Shown here: positions 23,101-35,890 of the stretch, piece after piece | Numbering within the stretch: the first letter of the stretch is position 1 | How the letters are laid out: each line of letters opens with the position of its first letter | Position numbers and translations under genes: made by a program | From: Carya illinoinensis | Taxonomy: Eukaryota > Streptophyta > Magnoliopsida > Fagales > Juglandaceae | NCBI RefSeq assembly: GCF_018687715.1 | Contig: NC_056757.1 | Location: forward strand, 28,873,501 to 28,937,500 | Length of the DNA: 64,000 nt | Reading direction: 5' to 3' | The notes under the pieces: model-generated | Databases searched by the model: none | What the model saw: the letters and a program-made list of their open reading frames with translations, nothing else | Told to the model about the DNA's origin: nothing

Positions 23101-24246
23101 TTATTCCTCTGATTGTGGGACTTGATCAATTTGCTCAGCTTTCTTTACTCCCGCAACCTCCATATCTTCCATTAATGCATCTTGCATTGGATTTCTAGCT
23201 ATGAGTATGGGAGGAGATTCCTTTTCTACCCCATTTCCATGTTTAGAAGATCCTGCACGAATTTTCAAAGGTGGAGACAAATGTTTTTTCCTGCCACTCC
23301 TTTGATTTGAATGATTCTCCAAAATCACAGGGTCAGTTGATAGAGTAAACTGCTCTTGCTTTTTAGGATCTCATCAATGGTTCCATATTGTTGTCCCTAA
23401 GATCTAATCTTACCATTTTCAATGTCCTCATTGAGCCCTTTGCCGGAAATCCTTTGTTCATGGTCATGTTACACATATGTTGGCACTCACCACCAGTTGT
23501 TTTGGATTCATTACTATGAGTTTTTGCACGTGTTGCCCTTAATCGTGAGCACATTGAACCTCATCAGTCGTGTACTCTATTTGATTGGCATTAGGACAAT
23601 TCTTCTTCATATGTTTAATCACACCACATTGAAAGCAAAAAATTGGGAGTCATTCATACTTGAAGGGAATCTACATTTGTCTTCCATCAATTTTCAAAAA
23701 TCTTCCTCTAACTAAAGGCTTTGTGATATCAATATCCACTCTAAGAACTTTCCCCACCCAAAGCATGTTCCATCTGCTTCAACTCTCATTTCTTTCCCAA
23801 GAACAAATCCAATGAGAGCCAATCTCCTCTGTCCTACTGGCCAAAAGCATATTATGCAGTTGAACTCAGAAATATTCTTTGGGAAAATAGATGCCTTTTG
23901 GAAGGGTGTTACCTTTAAACTCTTTGAGGCAGACAAGCAACCTATCAAAAGACCAAGGCCTCCCCCACATTACCTTCTCTTTATAACATTCATATTGGAA
24001 CTCCAGTAAAAATTTATTTTCTCCTACTTCTCTAAATTGTATCCCTCCATCTGGTCTCCATACCTTGATCATGGTTGTTCGGAATGCTTCTTTCTTAATT
24101 CTTTTGTTAGTCACGATCAATGCAAGAAGATAAAATTTCCCTTTTGACAATGAATCGTTCAATGCTAAATTTGGTAGAATCAATTCTTGTCTCTCTTGAT
24201 CAATGATACTACAACCTTTCTATAGTTCTTTTAACTCTTCCTCCAT
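23101..24246 (-). pseudogene. LINE-B ORF1 (DUF4283 / CCHC nucleic-acid-binding protein)
   Basis: An ATG at 24246 opens 'MEEELKEL' followed by a stop, then a DUF4283 domain ('NKFLLEFQYECYKEKVMWGR', 'PWSFDRLLVCLKEF') to about 23866. A partly conserved stretch follows ('GQRRLALIGFVLGKEMRVEA'), then a CCHC knuckle near 23595-23640 ('CFQCGVIKHMKKNC'). The C-terminal part is low-complexity and charged, ending with a stop at 23101. A G-rich tract (9 G, C, 8 G at 23024-23041) lies just beyond. In plant L1 elements ORF1 binds element RNA. The reading frame is broken several times. It aligns by eye with LINE-C ORF1. Confidence 0.8.
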
Positions 24247-24565
24247 ACTAAGACTATTTAGACTTGATTCTAAGATACAGACATTTCCTTAGGCAAAGAG
24301 AGAAACCTCACCCTTCAAGAAGGAGAGGATTGTCTATAGCATATGTCGTTATTGTGTGAAATTGGCTAGAATTGTATACACTTTGTTTGGCGATATCCTC
24401 CAAAATTTGGGAAAGATAAAAATTATTATTTTGTCTATTATCAACTATATTGTTAATCAATTAATATAATGCTAGGTATAGCCTCATCTCACTTATAGAG
24501 GTGGCATTGCCCATCAATCTCTATATTTCTTCTTTTTAAAAAATAAAAAAATTATCTAAGGGTAA

Positions 24566-27466
24566 TGTAACGCCTCGTATTCGAAGGCTCATAGAGTTAC
24601 TTCTTGTTATTTAAAATCATCTCCTAACAACATAATATATATACTCCAAATTCTCTATAAAAAATAAAACTCATTGTTTTAAATTAACTACTCAAATATA
24701 ATTAATCAAATACACCACAAAATCTCAAAATAAACATCAACCTTCCAAAATGCCAAGTCAACAGAACAAAACAAATCTATTGAATAAAATTCTCCAATAA
24801 TCAAACAAAATCCCAAGTCAACAGAACAAAACAAATCTATTGAATAAAATTCTCCAATAATCAAAGTACCATATGTGTACGTAATCCACTATGCTTACAT
24901 AGCCTTACTTTCCTATTTCTTATCTTAAGCTAAAACATCCAAAATATCTAAAAATATTATGAAAATAAGAAGTGAGTTATCAATAACTCAGTAAGTTAAA
25001 AACATATACTAGTGTGTAAATATAAGCCAGTAACATAATATAAAATAAAACATGTTATCAAAAATATTAAAACAACAGTTCAAAATTTTTCATATTCAAA
25101 AGCATTTTGGCATAGCATAACCGAAACATCATCATATAAAGACAGAATTTCACGTTTAGTCCCCGTGGTAGGGTTGTGCAAATCCCAACGGACAACTAAG
25201 CAAATAAAGTGAAATATTTCTTTTATTATTCTCAATACTCCAAGTGTACACACAAAAAAGATCACGCAGAAAACTACTTTTTTTTTTCCAAGTTCGTACA
25301 CTAAAAACAAAAAAGTTGGTATTAGCCCAAATAAAGGCCACAGTTTTACACCCGCGACAAGGTTAGAACATAACAAAAACAGAATGTCATGCTAGAGTTT
25401 TTTAGATATCACATCATATTATAACAGAGTACTGAACAGATTCAAAACACAATAGATTCATATCATTTTGATATAATCATGCACAAATTTTTATATCCAC
25501 TCTCTTTTTATACAACTGAAAACAAAATATCAAAAGTAGCTCATGTATACTCCAGTTATGAAAAAAATATTTTTTTTCTTCTTATACATATTTCAAGAGT
25601 AATGTTAATAAAAAGACCGAGGTTGTTTTCAAATTTATGTTCATAACAAATATGCATGTTTTTTAAAAAAAATTAACCTCAATCTATATTTTATGCAAAT
25701 TCTAACATATGAGCCTCGCTTACCTGGACTTTTTAATTTCTTTGAATTTCCTCACATCAGTGCCAATGGAATATCAATCGTCACCTATAAAATAGTCACA
25801 TAATTTGTTTAAATTTTCCATTTGAACACATACTTCGTAATTAAACTTGAAATACTTAAATAACCTATTTTAATTCTTCAAAACCTAAAACCCTTTAACC
25901 CTAAAAATATTGTTTCTCCAAATATTCTAATTTTCACATCATATCTTCAAATAATCATATGATTAACCTTCAAAATATTATCAAGCCCAAGATAAAAGCA
26001 AGTTCATTGTAAAAACACGTCCAATTTAATACACTCACCTTCTGTCACGACATACCATTTAAGGGGAAAACAGATAATTGAGTGCTCAATTGTACGAGGT
26101 TTGGGTTTTCACAAAGAGGTTAACTTGCATTTTCAATTTGTGAAGGGAACACAAAGGCTAACCGAGAGACTAAAGAGAGAGAGGACAACTCACGTGAGAG
26201 AGAAAAATGAGAGCTGCCATGAGATATAAACCGAGAGAAAGATTTCATGGACGGAGAAGGTGGAACCGAGAGAGCTAGAGAGAGAGAGGGTCGTACCGAC
26301 ATGGTGCAACCAAGGGGTGGAAGTTGTTCACGGCGGTGTAACCATGGGCGGAAGAGCTAAGCATGGCGTTGGTGGTGATCAAGTGGTCGAACTGTGCAAG
26401 GTGTGGCTGTCGATTTGGCCTCAGTGTGCTATGGTAGTGCGCGGCTAGAGGTTCTGTCGTGTAGAAGGATCCATGCAGTTTTCGGTGGCTCCATTATGAG
26501 TTCACGGCTGAGCTACGGTGGTTGTGCTTAACGAAAGAGCGGTGCTCTATTTGTGCCACGGTGGTTGTGCTTAACGAAAGAGTCGTGCTCTGTGTTGTAT
26601 AAAAACAGAGGCTTGCCGTGTGGGTTTGAAGCGTGATGGAACTAGGCTGCAATGGTGCAACTGGGTGGCTCATGGTGCCTGTGAGTAGGAGGAAAGAAGC
26701 AATGATGGTGGCCTTGTCATGGCTAAGGGAAATCTTCTGTGGTGGTTTTGTGCTTGCCGTTGGGTTGTGGGGAAGAAACTGAGAGGTAGAGGAGGCTCAC
26801 GGAGATGTTTGGGCTGCATATTGCAATTCCTGGTGGCTATCGTGCATGGGGCCAATGGCTTTGTGTGGTTTTCCTATGGCTTGGAGTTGCCGGGAAGTGG
26901 AGGAGTTTTGGCAGTTGGTTGATATGAATTGGCATGGGAGGATGCTACGGCTTGAGGTATCTCAGCACAAGGCTTAGGGTTCATTGTAATGGAAACTTGA
27001 TTGTAGAAGGCTAGAGGAGAGACTGCCGTGACTTGTAACAAAGGAAAACCAAGAGGTACTATGGGACAGGTGCAGAGCGGCAACCCTAGATTTGATGAGG
27101 AAAGTAATTACAAAATATATAAAACGTAGTGAGTTTTAAGAAATTTTAGTGCGAAGAGGACTCTAGAATTGATGGAGACGTGCATGGCATAGAGTTTGGA
27201 CCTTGATTCTCACGAGCTTGGGTTTGGGCGGTGGAAACTTACAAAGAAATAGAGAGAGAATTTGTGAGGGAGTGGGGCACAGCAAAGACACGGGCAGATG
27301 TGGAGAGGAGAAACTGAACTGGAGTGGCAGGAATGGGGGGATGAAACGGGGAGAGGTAAAATATGGAGAACGGAAAACGGAAAATGAGAAGAGTATCTAA
27401 CCGATCGAATGACGTCGTTGGGCTGGCTTTTACGTGGGCTTGGGCCAAGATTGGGCCTGTGTTACA
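24566..27466 (-). mobile_element. second 2.9-kb TGTAACAC...GTGTTACA element (probable solo LTR), inverted
   Basis: Plus-strand ends are TGTAACGCCTCG (24566) and CCTGTGTTACA (27466), 2901 bp apart. The reverse complement matches the element at 3438-10516 over several segments in the same order. The flanks GGTAA (24561-24565) and GATAA (27467-27471) agree at 4 of 5 positions, consistent with a decayed 5-bp duplication. The right half (about 26100-27450) is GC-richer and, like the matching part of the first element, looks like an LTR promoter or leader region. No coding domain or second LTR is present inside. Confidence 0.72.
24752..24870. repeat. 60-bp tandem duplication inside the second 2.9-kb element
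   Basis: A unit starting 'CCAAGTCAACAGAACAAAAC' occurs twice with a period of 60 bp and almost no divergence, so the duplication is recent compared with the element. Confidence 0.9.
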
Positions 27467-28891
27467 GATAATTAAAGTATCACATTATACATAGTGGGAT
27501 GAAAGTGTTGCAGTATATAACATCACTCTTTTGAAATAAGCAGAATTCACTATTAAAAAAAAATTCATGTAAGTTCCAAATTTATACATTTTTTTAAAAG
27601 AAGTGCATAAGACTTATATACCATAAAACTATATTCAGTAGTCTTATGGTAGTTGGGATACTAAGGTATTATCAAGTAGTTTTAAATATTTTTATATTTT
27701 TCTAAGCAATATCTAAATATAAAATATTTTTTAATTTAAAATTTTTAATTTTTTTTTCTAATCATTACCTAATCATTATCTAAATACAAAACTCAATACA
27801 AATTTTTAAAACTTCTAAATAAAATACAACTTTTTCAAATTTCAGAACATAAATTATATTTTTTCAATTATATTCAACTATTTTTTTAATTTTATAATAT
27901 TTTAATTTAATTTCTTTTATTTTTCAAATTTTAATAAAAATATATTTATAAATTATTTTATTACTGTCATATGCATCCAGTTGATAAGGTGTTTATTTAT
28001 TTTCAGTTACTTCGTTAGGGCCCAGCCCGAGAACCAACTCAAAAGGGCTGAACCACCATCTGAAAATAGGCATTATTGCAACGATTAGCTATCATTGCAA
28101 ACAGAAAGCAGCAGCAAAGAACAAGCTCCTTCTGGTTCCCAAAAAAAATGGCTTGCCATGGTATTGTACTGAACCCGACAACCACAAACAGAAAGTTTAT
28201 GCAGGCTACTTTCAAAATTGCAAGTTGCAGTACCCCATGTAATATATATATATATATATAAACTGGAGTCTGGACATGTCTCCAAAGAAATGGTGTCAGT
28301 TGCTTAAATCCTATATTACGGTTTGATATTGATGAAAACCTGGAACAGGCTATATTTTCTGAAACAGGTTCATTTTTTACCTGAAAGAAGAACAAGAAAA
28401 GAATGATACAGTTTCATCAAGATAAAGTTTAACCTTTTAAGTCGAAAAAAACATCGAATCTATAATCTATATATTTGTAAGACATACTGTAAATCTGCTA
28501 ATTATAGATGAGCCATGTCCAAGTTTTCCAGAATGTAAGAGCATATTCATGCCATATATTACAGTTTATACACCTCGTGAATATTCCATAGAATTGATTT
28601 CTATTTACCCCTTGAACATAGGCAGATTCGAGCAGACACAAGGGGCCAAAGCAGAGGTATCTGATCGGGATCTATACTGTAATAGAATTATAGAATCGAT
28701 TCAATGAAGAGGAATTTGAGCTGCCCACAAAATGATTTTTCAGCACTAATGCATGATGGGGGCCTTAGTTTTAGCTGAAAAGGAGAGGGAGCTCACCTTT
28801 GCAAGGGTCTTCAAGACCTTCCAAATATAAAGTCATCCTCATGAACACAAGTTAGAAAGCCAAGAAACTAGGCACTAGAGTCCACCGTTGG
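27467..28891. other. intergenic, AT-rich, no gene seen
   Basis: 27540-27960 is very AT-rich. An (AT)n microsatellite lies at about 28241-28260. No recognisable coding similarity on either strand. Confidence 0.5.
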
Positions 28892-29541
28892 TAGGAGTGT
28901 AATCATTCTAGTTTTAGACATATTTTAGAACTGAACTGGTATACACTGATTTTAACATTTAAAAAATCGATACTGCACTGATTATACCTGTAAACCGATA
29001 TTTTCAGTTTTACTGGTTCCGGTCCAGTTTTTCCGGTATATTATATATAATATGCTATATATATTATAGTATATAATAATATAGTGATAATATATTTTAG
29101 TGTATTATAATTGTATTATAGACTATAATGATATATTATAATATATAATAAAGTGATATATTATAGTATATTATAATATATAGTGATATTGTATAAGTAT
29201 AACTACTAATATATAGACTATAGTGATAATATATAGTTATTTATACAGGATTTTAAATTTTAATGTTATTTTAATTAGTAATTTAGCATATACTATAAGA
29301 TTAGTTTATATATAATTATATATATGAGAGATAAAAATTATATATAATATCAAAAATCATATAAAAAATATTTTATATAATATAAAAAAGTAAATATATA
29401 TATATAAACCGATTCAGTCCGGTGTTAGAAAAAGGAAAATCAAAACTAAATCAATTTCAATCGATATTGAAAAAAAGGGAAACGATATCGGAACAAACTG
29501 ATTTACTGTTTCACCAGTTTTTTTTTTTTTTCCCATCCCTA
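28892..29541. mobile_element. non-autonomous hAT-like element, 650 bp
   Basis: The left end TAGGAGTGTAATC and the reverse complement of the right end TTAGGGATGGGAA are hAT-like termini. Flanks ACCGTTGG (28884-28891) and ACCATTGG (29542-29549) are an 8-bp duplication with one mismatch. The interior is dominated by TATA-type repeats, with inverted CCGGT-containing blocks near both ends ('TCCGGTCCAGTTTTTCCGG' on the left and 'CAGTCCGGTG' on the right). No protein encoded. Confidence 0.75.
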
Positions 29542-31965
29542 ACCATTGGGTTACCTCTTCTAAATGATCTTGGACCTGCTTATGTATTCTCATGGTAGCA
29601 TAGAGAGTGGCAGAGGGAGAGAGACCTGGGGCATGAGACAGAGAGACAATTATTGAAGGTTTCTAATGCATTTGACTAGCTTCTTTCAGTATGTTTCCAT
29701 TTGATTTGTGGCCAGTCATATGCAGATAAAGATTGAATCCTTTCACTTTTACCAACAAGCCCACTAAATAAAATGATGAGGGATTGAATCTTGCAAAGCC
29801 ATTCCTTTGAGTACGGGGGGTTCTCATAACTTTGCAGTTGCCTTCAGAAACTCTCACTTTCCAACCCCACTTGCACTTCCACGTGAAAGAAGAATCAGTG
29901 CACACATTAAAAGCAAGAACTCCAGCGACAGCAAACTCCATAGTCCAGAAGCACGATACTTTAGTTAGTTTTTTCTCGTGACCTTTGATTATATAATATT
30001 TTAGAATACTGGACATGATTTATAAATCACCACCCAATGCTTGACAATTTAGCAGCATTGACTGCTGACTAGTCCTGGCAGAACACAATACAATATTGAT
30101 GTGTCAGCTCTGACCAAGTCTGCCTTTTTTCTGTTTATTTTGCCTTACACGATGCAAAAATGCAGATCAAAATATGAAAACAACTTTTATTTTTCAGTGA
30201 AACCAATTAGTAAGATCCACTCCAGTGGAAAAAGCTTTCAAGTTTCGAGGGATTCTGATAGAGTCAGAAGAACAGACGCACGCAACACATAACATTAATG
30301 TATGCATATAGCAGCATTCCCGAGGAGGGTGAACATGCTCATTTCTTTAAAGCCCTAGAGAAGCCTGGCAAAAACAAAAAGAAAACCAAAAAAGGGGTCT
30401 TAACTCTTTTAAGGGAAGCTTTCTGCACTAACTTTAGTCAGATGTGCTTTTTCATCTTTCTTTTTCCTAATCAGTAACATGTTGAATTCTTTAATCCACT
30501 TTATCTTTAGAATCTCATTGTTAAAACCTTTTGATATGATGCAACTTAGATAGCAGAAGGGGAGTAATCCAATTATGTTTAGTCCCAATGAAAATGCTTG
30601 GGATTTGAAATACTGGCTCTTAAGACAACACTCAAAAAGACATTTGGATCTTAAACTACTTCTCTGCATAATAATGAGACAATGATGGAAACAGAACCAT
30701 ATTATTCACGGTGCACAAAGTTTTGTAATCTATTTTGTGTATTTACTCGTCCATCAGGTGGCAGCTCCTGGATGAGCAAGAGCAGCCACGTGGAGGCACC
30801 CCACATAGCACAGAAACCAATAATGATAGCACCAATCATGCAGGGGAGGGTGGTGCAGAATTATGTGTGTTTGGGGCAATAAGTTCAGAAAAGAAAACCG
30901 CATCTTCCCACACTCCTTTCATATTTGTTTGGTTCTTTTTGCTTTTGTGCTTTCCAACCCAACCGAGTCCTCCTCTCACCGCTCGGTCAAAAAGAACGTT
31001 CAAATTGCTTTAGATTGCACTAGAATGACTACTGTGGTTGGGCAAACATCAAGATTCAAGGATATTAAAGAATTTATCATTCTTAATTATATTGGTGGAT
31101 ATGTCACTGTCCAAACTCCTTTATATTTGAGTGATTGACTTGTAATCAATATTACATCAGCTTGCGTATATGAAATGAGGGATTGGTAATATTTTTAGAA
31201 TAATGATTTCGGAACTTTTATACAAGGTTTCGTGAATCATTAGGATACTATGTGAAGCAAAAGAAATGGCCGAAAAGTACAATTTTTCCGCAAGAGAAAA
31301 GCATGTGAAATGGACTAAGTCCAAGTGTGAAACAAAAATGTTAAGAGAATTCAGAAGTCGGCACCGTGTTCAACAACTGACCAAGTTATATGCTTAAAAG
31401 AACTAGAAAGTGGCTGTCTTCATCAGAGAGCGCTATTGAAGATCCCGCATCCAGATTTTAGGTAGAATTTTGAATATCAAACCTATGAATACGGAAACGT
31501 GAGCCGCCACCCAAACAACCCGTCCAAAGGGGGAACAGGATGGTCAAGGTTGGTAGCTCAATACACAAAATTCATATTCCTCTTGGTAAGAATTTGTTTG
31601 GTTGTGGACACAACCTTAAACCTTCTTCAGATTGGTGGACAACAATCCAAAATTAGAGTCAAAACATTACATGTTATGTTAGATCTTAGAGTTCCATGGC
31701 ATTACACAATTTAGTTGGACTTCCTTTCTTTGAATTCAAGAATCAAACGTCACTTTGGATTCGTAACAACAAATACAAAGCTTAAAGCAGGACACATGGT
31801 GGAATTTACAAGGAATTTGACTCTCAGTAATCAGTAAGTATGGCTTTCCTTGACTCTTTTGAGAATATATAAACATGTTCCTAAATTAAGTCACACCTCT
31901 AAAATGGTTTTAGATTTGTATGCAGCCGAGGGTTTTTAATGTACACAGGGAGGGGAGTGAGTTTC
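29542..31965. other. intergenic, no gene supported
   Basis: Moderately AT-rich sequence with no recognised similarity. It includes the region downstream of the ACR4-like gene, whose 3' UTR should lie just left of 31966. Confidence 0.45.
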
Positions 31966-34900
31966 TCAGGAATAGGACCTAACCAAGCCAAAGTTAGCAA
32001 AGGATCTAGACTTGAAGAGACCACCAAAGAGGAACTTAGTTGCAGACCCCTGAGGAACAGGTTTTAAGTCTTCAGGATTGCCTTTCACTTTAAGTATTGC
32101 CTTGCCGATTGCTTGCCGAATGGAATCTATAGTCTTAGAATCAATAGGATACCCAGATGCATCACGAACATAAAACGTATTAACAGCTTGACCTGCTTTA
32201 GTTGTAACTTCGGCTCTGGTGACAGTGAGGCTATTTTCACGAAAGATGCGAGTGACATCAGATAGCAGCCCAACCCTGTCGGTAGTGCAGAGTTCTAGCT
32301 TCAAGCCCTGAATGAGGAAGAAACAAAGTTAATCGTATACATGACGAAGAGATCCTATAAAAGGAACAAAGCAACAACAGAATTCAAGGCAATGATAGAC
32401 AAGCATGTACATACACAATAAAGATAAAAGTTAATGGCAGAGAGTGCTTTTAATATGAAAATCAACCATTCATAAGGTTACTACTTCCTGTTAGTTATAG
32501 GCCCCTTAAATATCAAAACACTCAAACTTGTAAATAACTAGCACATAGTAATCTAAGTACAAACAGTGACATTTTGCAGACCAACACTATGACCTCATAT
32601 AACTTCTCCAAGATATTAGAGACATAGACTGCCTTCGTCTAATGCCATATAGACGCCACAAAAGCTAAGTAAAAATCAGGGGCTCGGGGGTTCTGGAGAA
32701 AAACCCAAGGTTAAAAACATGAATATGCTCTACAGCAGAATGACCCTAAGTTATAATTATCCATGCGTTCAACTGCATAATTATTGGCAAACCATGGGCA
32801 AGTTCCTCAACAAAAATCAAGATGAAAGTTACAGCTTCCCAGTCATATTGCAGATAACTCACCTCAGAGACTCTCCTCTCTATAGCTGCTTCAAGACATT
32901 GTATCACTCTTTCTCTCTCCGCATCTGATTTCACAGGGCAACCATCTACATGCCTAATATAGTATTCCTGCAAATACATTCACAAAACAAATAAGTCAGA
33001 ATGCTACAACCAAAGCAAAAGCAATAAAAGTACCCCACCAACAACGTGGCAAGGGCACATAAGCAGACTAGAGAAATGGCATGCCTGATAAGCTTCTGGA
33101 CCCTCAGCGTCAATATTTGCATGAAAAACCACATATTGCATGTCTGTCAATGTGCAGACTGTATCAAAGAGAAGCTTCGGCCGATCTTTACTCCGGATTG
33201 TAACCACAGAGTAGCCTTTATCATACCAATTGACAACATTCACATTAGGTCTTTGCTTCTCATCTGAGGCATCATCATCAGCTCGTTCATAATCCCTATC
33301 AGCAAACATCATCTGGTGAAGCCTTCTCTCGGTGTGTGTAATCCCATGAGAGACCACAGTCTTAGCTGCACTGGATTTGTTGCTGCCCTTAAGTAAATTA
33401 CAGAGAAGTTCCTTAATCCTAGATAGCCTCTCTGGATCAGTAACTGCACACCCTGTTTCCTCATCAGTCACATGCATCACAGCTGCAGCCCGGGCGTTGT
33501 GTGTCCAGACCTCTGCGCTCACTACATTGCATTTAAGATTCATGAGGACAGCACACACTTCAGAAAGAAGCCCTGGTCGGTCACTTCCAGTTAGCTCAAT
33601 TGCAGTGTGGTCCAATGATGGTATGACCCCAACAGATCTCATACGGGATGAGAAGCATGCGTCTGGTCCAAGAGACTGAAGATGAACATAGGTAATCAGA
33701 TGGATGTACAGAAAATCAGAGAAACATAGATAAATACCAGCAGGACTCACCTTTTGAATATAGTCCAAAATTCCTTCATCTGTAACCTTATTTCCATCTT
33801 GATCGGTGACATAAAAAACTGATGGAAGGAGAAAAAAAAATTTCCCACAATCAGATTTGAATTCCAAAGATGTACAGGAAATAATATAGAACAAGTTCCA
33901 AAAATCCTTAAAAAACCTTACCATCCATAAACCATCCACCATCAGAAGATATGTAAGCTTTAGTTATGGTAAGGTTAAGGTCGGTTAGGACTTGTACTAC
34001 TTCGAGAAGTATTCCGTGCTTGTTTGCACTGTCAGCCTGCATCATCCAACGGAATAAGTACCAAAAGAGAAAAAAGAATCCAATAAAGTCCAACAAAAAA
34101 ATATGGAAATCAACATACCCGTATCACTGTTGCATTCTTGTAGGCCTCATTATCAATCGCAACCCTGAAAAAATAAAATAAAATGGGCACGAAGGTGTAA
34201 ATCTCAGCCTGCTCTGGATCAAATATAAAGGCCACTTTCAGAGACATTGAAGAAGATAGAAATTTCGAGACCTGGGTGGATTCAATCTCCGAAAAAGTTT
34301 CCCATATTCATCATCCAAGTCATGTGAAAAGCTTGTGTTGACCTCCGAAATGTAAGCTGTGGAAACAAGAATTAACCGGTCAGAGAAGAAAGGACATGAA
34401 TAGAGAACCACATACAATCAAAACAAGACACCGCCATTCATAAAGAGTAAAAATTTTCCGAAAGAAAAATCCATCTACCGATCCTTTCAAGGAGTACTTA
34501 AGAACCTCATTTAACAAAAGGGGAGAGAGGAGAGAAAGTGGTCGGATTTTAAGACCAAACTGACTAATCACGAAGAGTTAAACAAATGATAGAATTACCC
34601 AGAATACATAGAAAGCCTACTAAACCAAGGCACCGCCACCTAAATTTTTGTCCGAGCGTCTGTTAGTAAGCTCAGAGACTAATGTGTGGGGAAAAAATCC
34701 GTAATCCACCAAGCCAATGAATCACAAAAGCTTAATCAACGAGTGAGAGAGAGAGAGATTCCGCCCGCCTGGAGCTCAATTAAGGTTGAAAAGAACACAT
34801 AACTAAGAAAATCCAGCCCCGCCCGGGGGAAAGAAGCAAAACACAAATTATGAGAGAGAGAAGCAAAATGAAAAATAAAGCAGAGAAGCAAAACAAATCT

Positions 34901-35190
34901 CCCAAAACAACAGATTAACTTCAGTGAACACCCAAGTGTTAACGAATATTTTCTGAAACCAAAACTGAAGGACAAACACAAACTCATTAATCTCCACGAA
35001 ACCTCCCGAAACGATAAAACAAAACCCACACAAAACGTACTCATGCTTGTGTTTCCTACTCGGGAACAAGTACAAATCCAAAAGCAAATCAGAACTAACA
35101 ACCACAGAGAAACACAAGATGATGAGAACACTCATAAAAGAAGAGGACACGAGAAACAGAGGAAGCAAGGGGATGGGAGCACCTACCCAT
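31966..35190 (-). CDS. ACR4: ACT domain-repeat protein, ACR4-type
   Basis: Coding exons, 5' to 3': 35190-35187, 34356-34272, 34164-34119, 34036-33922, 33818-33751, 33675-33085, 32967-32863, 32307-31966. They total 1356 nt, 451 residues, close to Arabidopsis ACR4 (about 450). Four ACT domains are visible: about 40-115 ('[20 protein letters not shown]'), 128-205 ('[19 protein letters not shown]'), 262-338 ('[20 protein letters not shown]') and 340-415 ('[18 protein letters not shown]'). The C-terminus '[10 protein letters not shown]' plus 'NFGLVRSYS' is the ACR4/5 tail. ACT repeats are amino-acid-binding regulatory modules; ACR proteins are thought to sense amino acids, with no known catalytic activity. 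Intron 6 (33084-32968) uses a GC donor. The start rests on a 4-nt first coding exon (ATGG|GTAGGT) in phase with exon 2; downstream exons are much more certain than the start. Confidence 0.93.
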
Positions 35191-35580
35191 TACAAATCGT
35201 GAGTATTGGTGATCCGCTACACCGTACTTTTCTTGGTTCTGTGAGCAAGGAGGCTTGTGTGTCTGCGTACAACGAAGCACAGTACGTACATATATATAAT
35301 ATACGCACTCGGAGATCTTAACCTATCTCTGCACCTTCTTATCTCTCGCCAAAGAAACGAACTATAAGCCTCTACCTTCAGAGAAAAGAAAAATCGTCTA
35401 AAAATATCAGCCCTCTCCCCGACACGATGCTCCAAAACCCTCAAGACCCAAAAAGTAAGGCATGACACACGCCAATAAATACACCCTTTCGCAGTCCTTT
35501 CCTCTCTCTCCCTGACTGTCTCTCTCTCTCTCTCTCGAGCATGCTCTGTCTCCAATTTCAGGCTCCTTCTCGGTACTTAA
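35191..35580 (-). promoter_or_regulatory. ACR4 5' leader / proximal promoter with GA repeat
   Basis: Upstream of the proposed start, on the gene's strand, lies a purine-rich leader with a (GA)n run (plus-strand CT run about 35519-35537), typical of plant 5' UTRs and GAGA-type promoters. A TATA-like stretch (ATATATAATATAC, plus strand about 35289-35303) lies between this run and the start. The transcription start cannot be fixed from sequence alone. Confidence 0.45.
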
Positions 35581-35890
35581 CTAAGAAAGTTCCCAAAAAT
35601 AAACAGAGCATAGAATTTGAAAGAATACCCCTAGTGCATTTTAGAAGCAAGACGAGATTTGCACTATATTGCGCTGGAAGATTGATTTTCCCTATAAATA
35701 TTTAGAAAAAAAAAAAAGATAAAAATACAAAAACACGTGCTAACAGATAATGTGAATGAATAATGGCTCCAAGGTTCGTGGGCCAACGCTTAAATGACTT
35801 CTTTCCTTCTATTAAAAGCAAAAATCTGTAAATGTGAAGTGTTGCTTTCAATTCTATACCATATATGTAAAAGAAATCAATACTTTAATT

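Larger units (their letters stand above)
12880..24335 (-). mobile_element. LINE-B: near full-length L1-type LINE, minus strand, split by gypsy and Tourist insertions
   Basis: On the minus strand, from right to left, a G/C-poor leader (about 24335-24247) is followed by ORF1 (24246-23101) and ORF2 (about 22815-12927), which ends in an RNase H domain. ORF2 is interrupted by a Tourist-like MITE (21794-22262, in the endonuclease) and a gypsy element (15315-20623, in the reverse transcriptase). All main LINE domains are present but carry many stops and frameshifts. No poly(A) or target-site duplication is clear at the left end, where it meets LINE-A tail to tail. A 32-bp tandem duplication sits in the RNase H region (about 13334-13397). 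Confidence 0.82.

Noticed and set aside
26120..26922. Several open frames in the GC-rich part of the second 2.9-kb element
   Set aside because: No domain, frames overlap on both strands, and the region corresponds to an LTR-like leader.
28039..28395. 118-codon open frame on the minus strand
   Set aside because: It translates through an (AT)n microsatellite and has no recognisable motif.
35217..35555. Long open frame in the ACR4 leader, considered as an upstream ORF
   Set aside because: It does not begin with ATG and is composed of the GA repeat; no upstream ORF could be supported.
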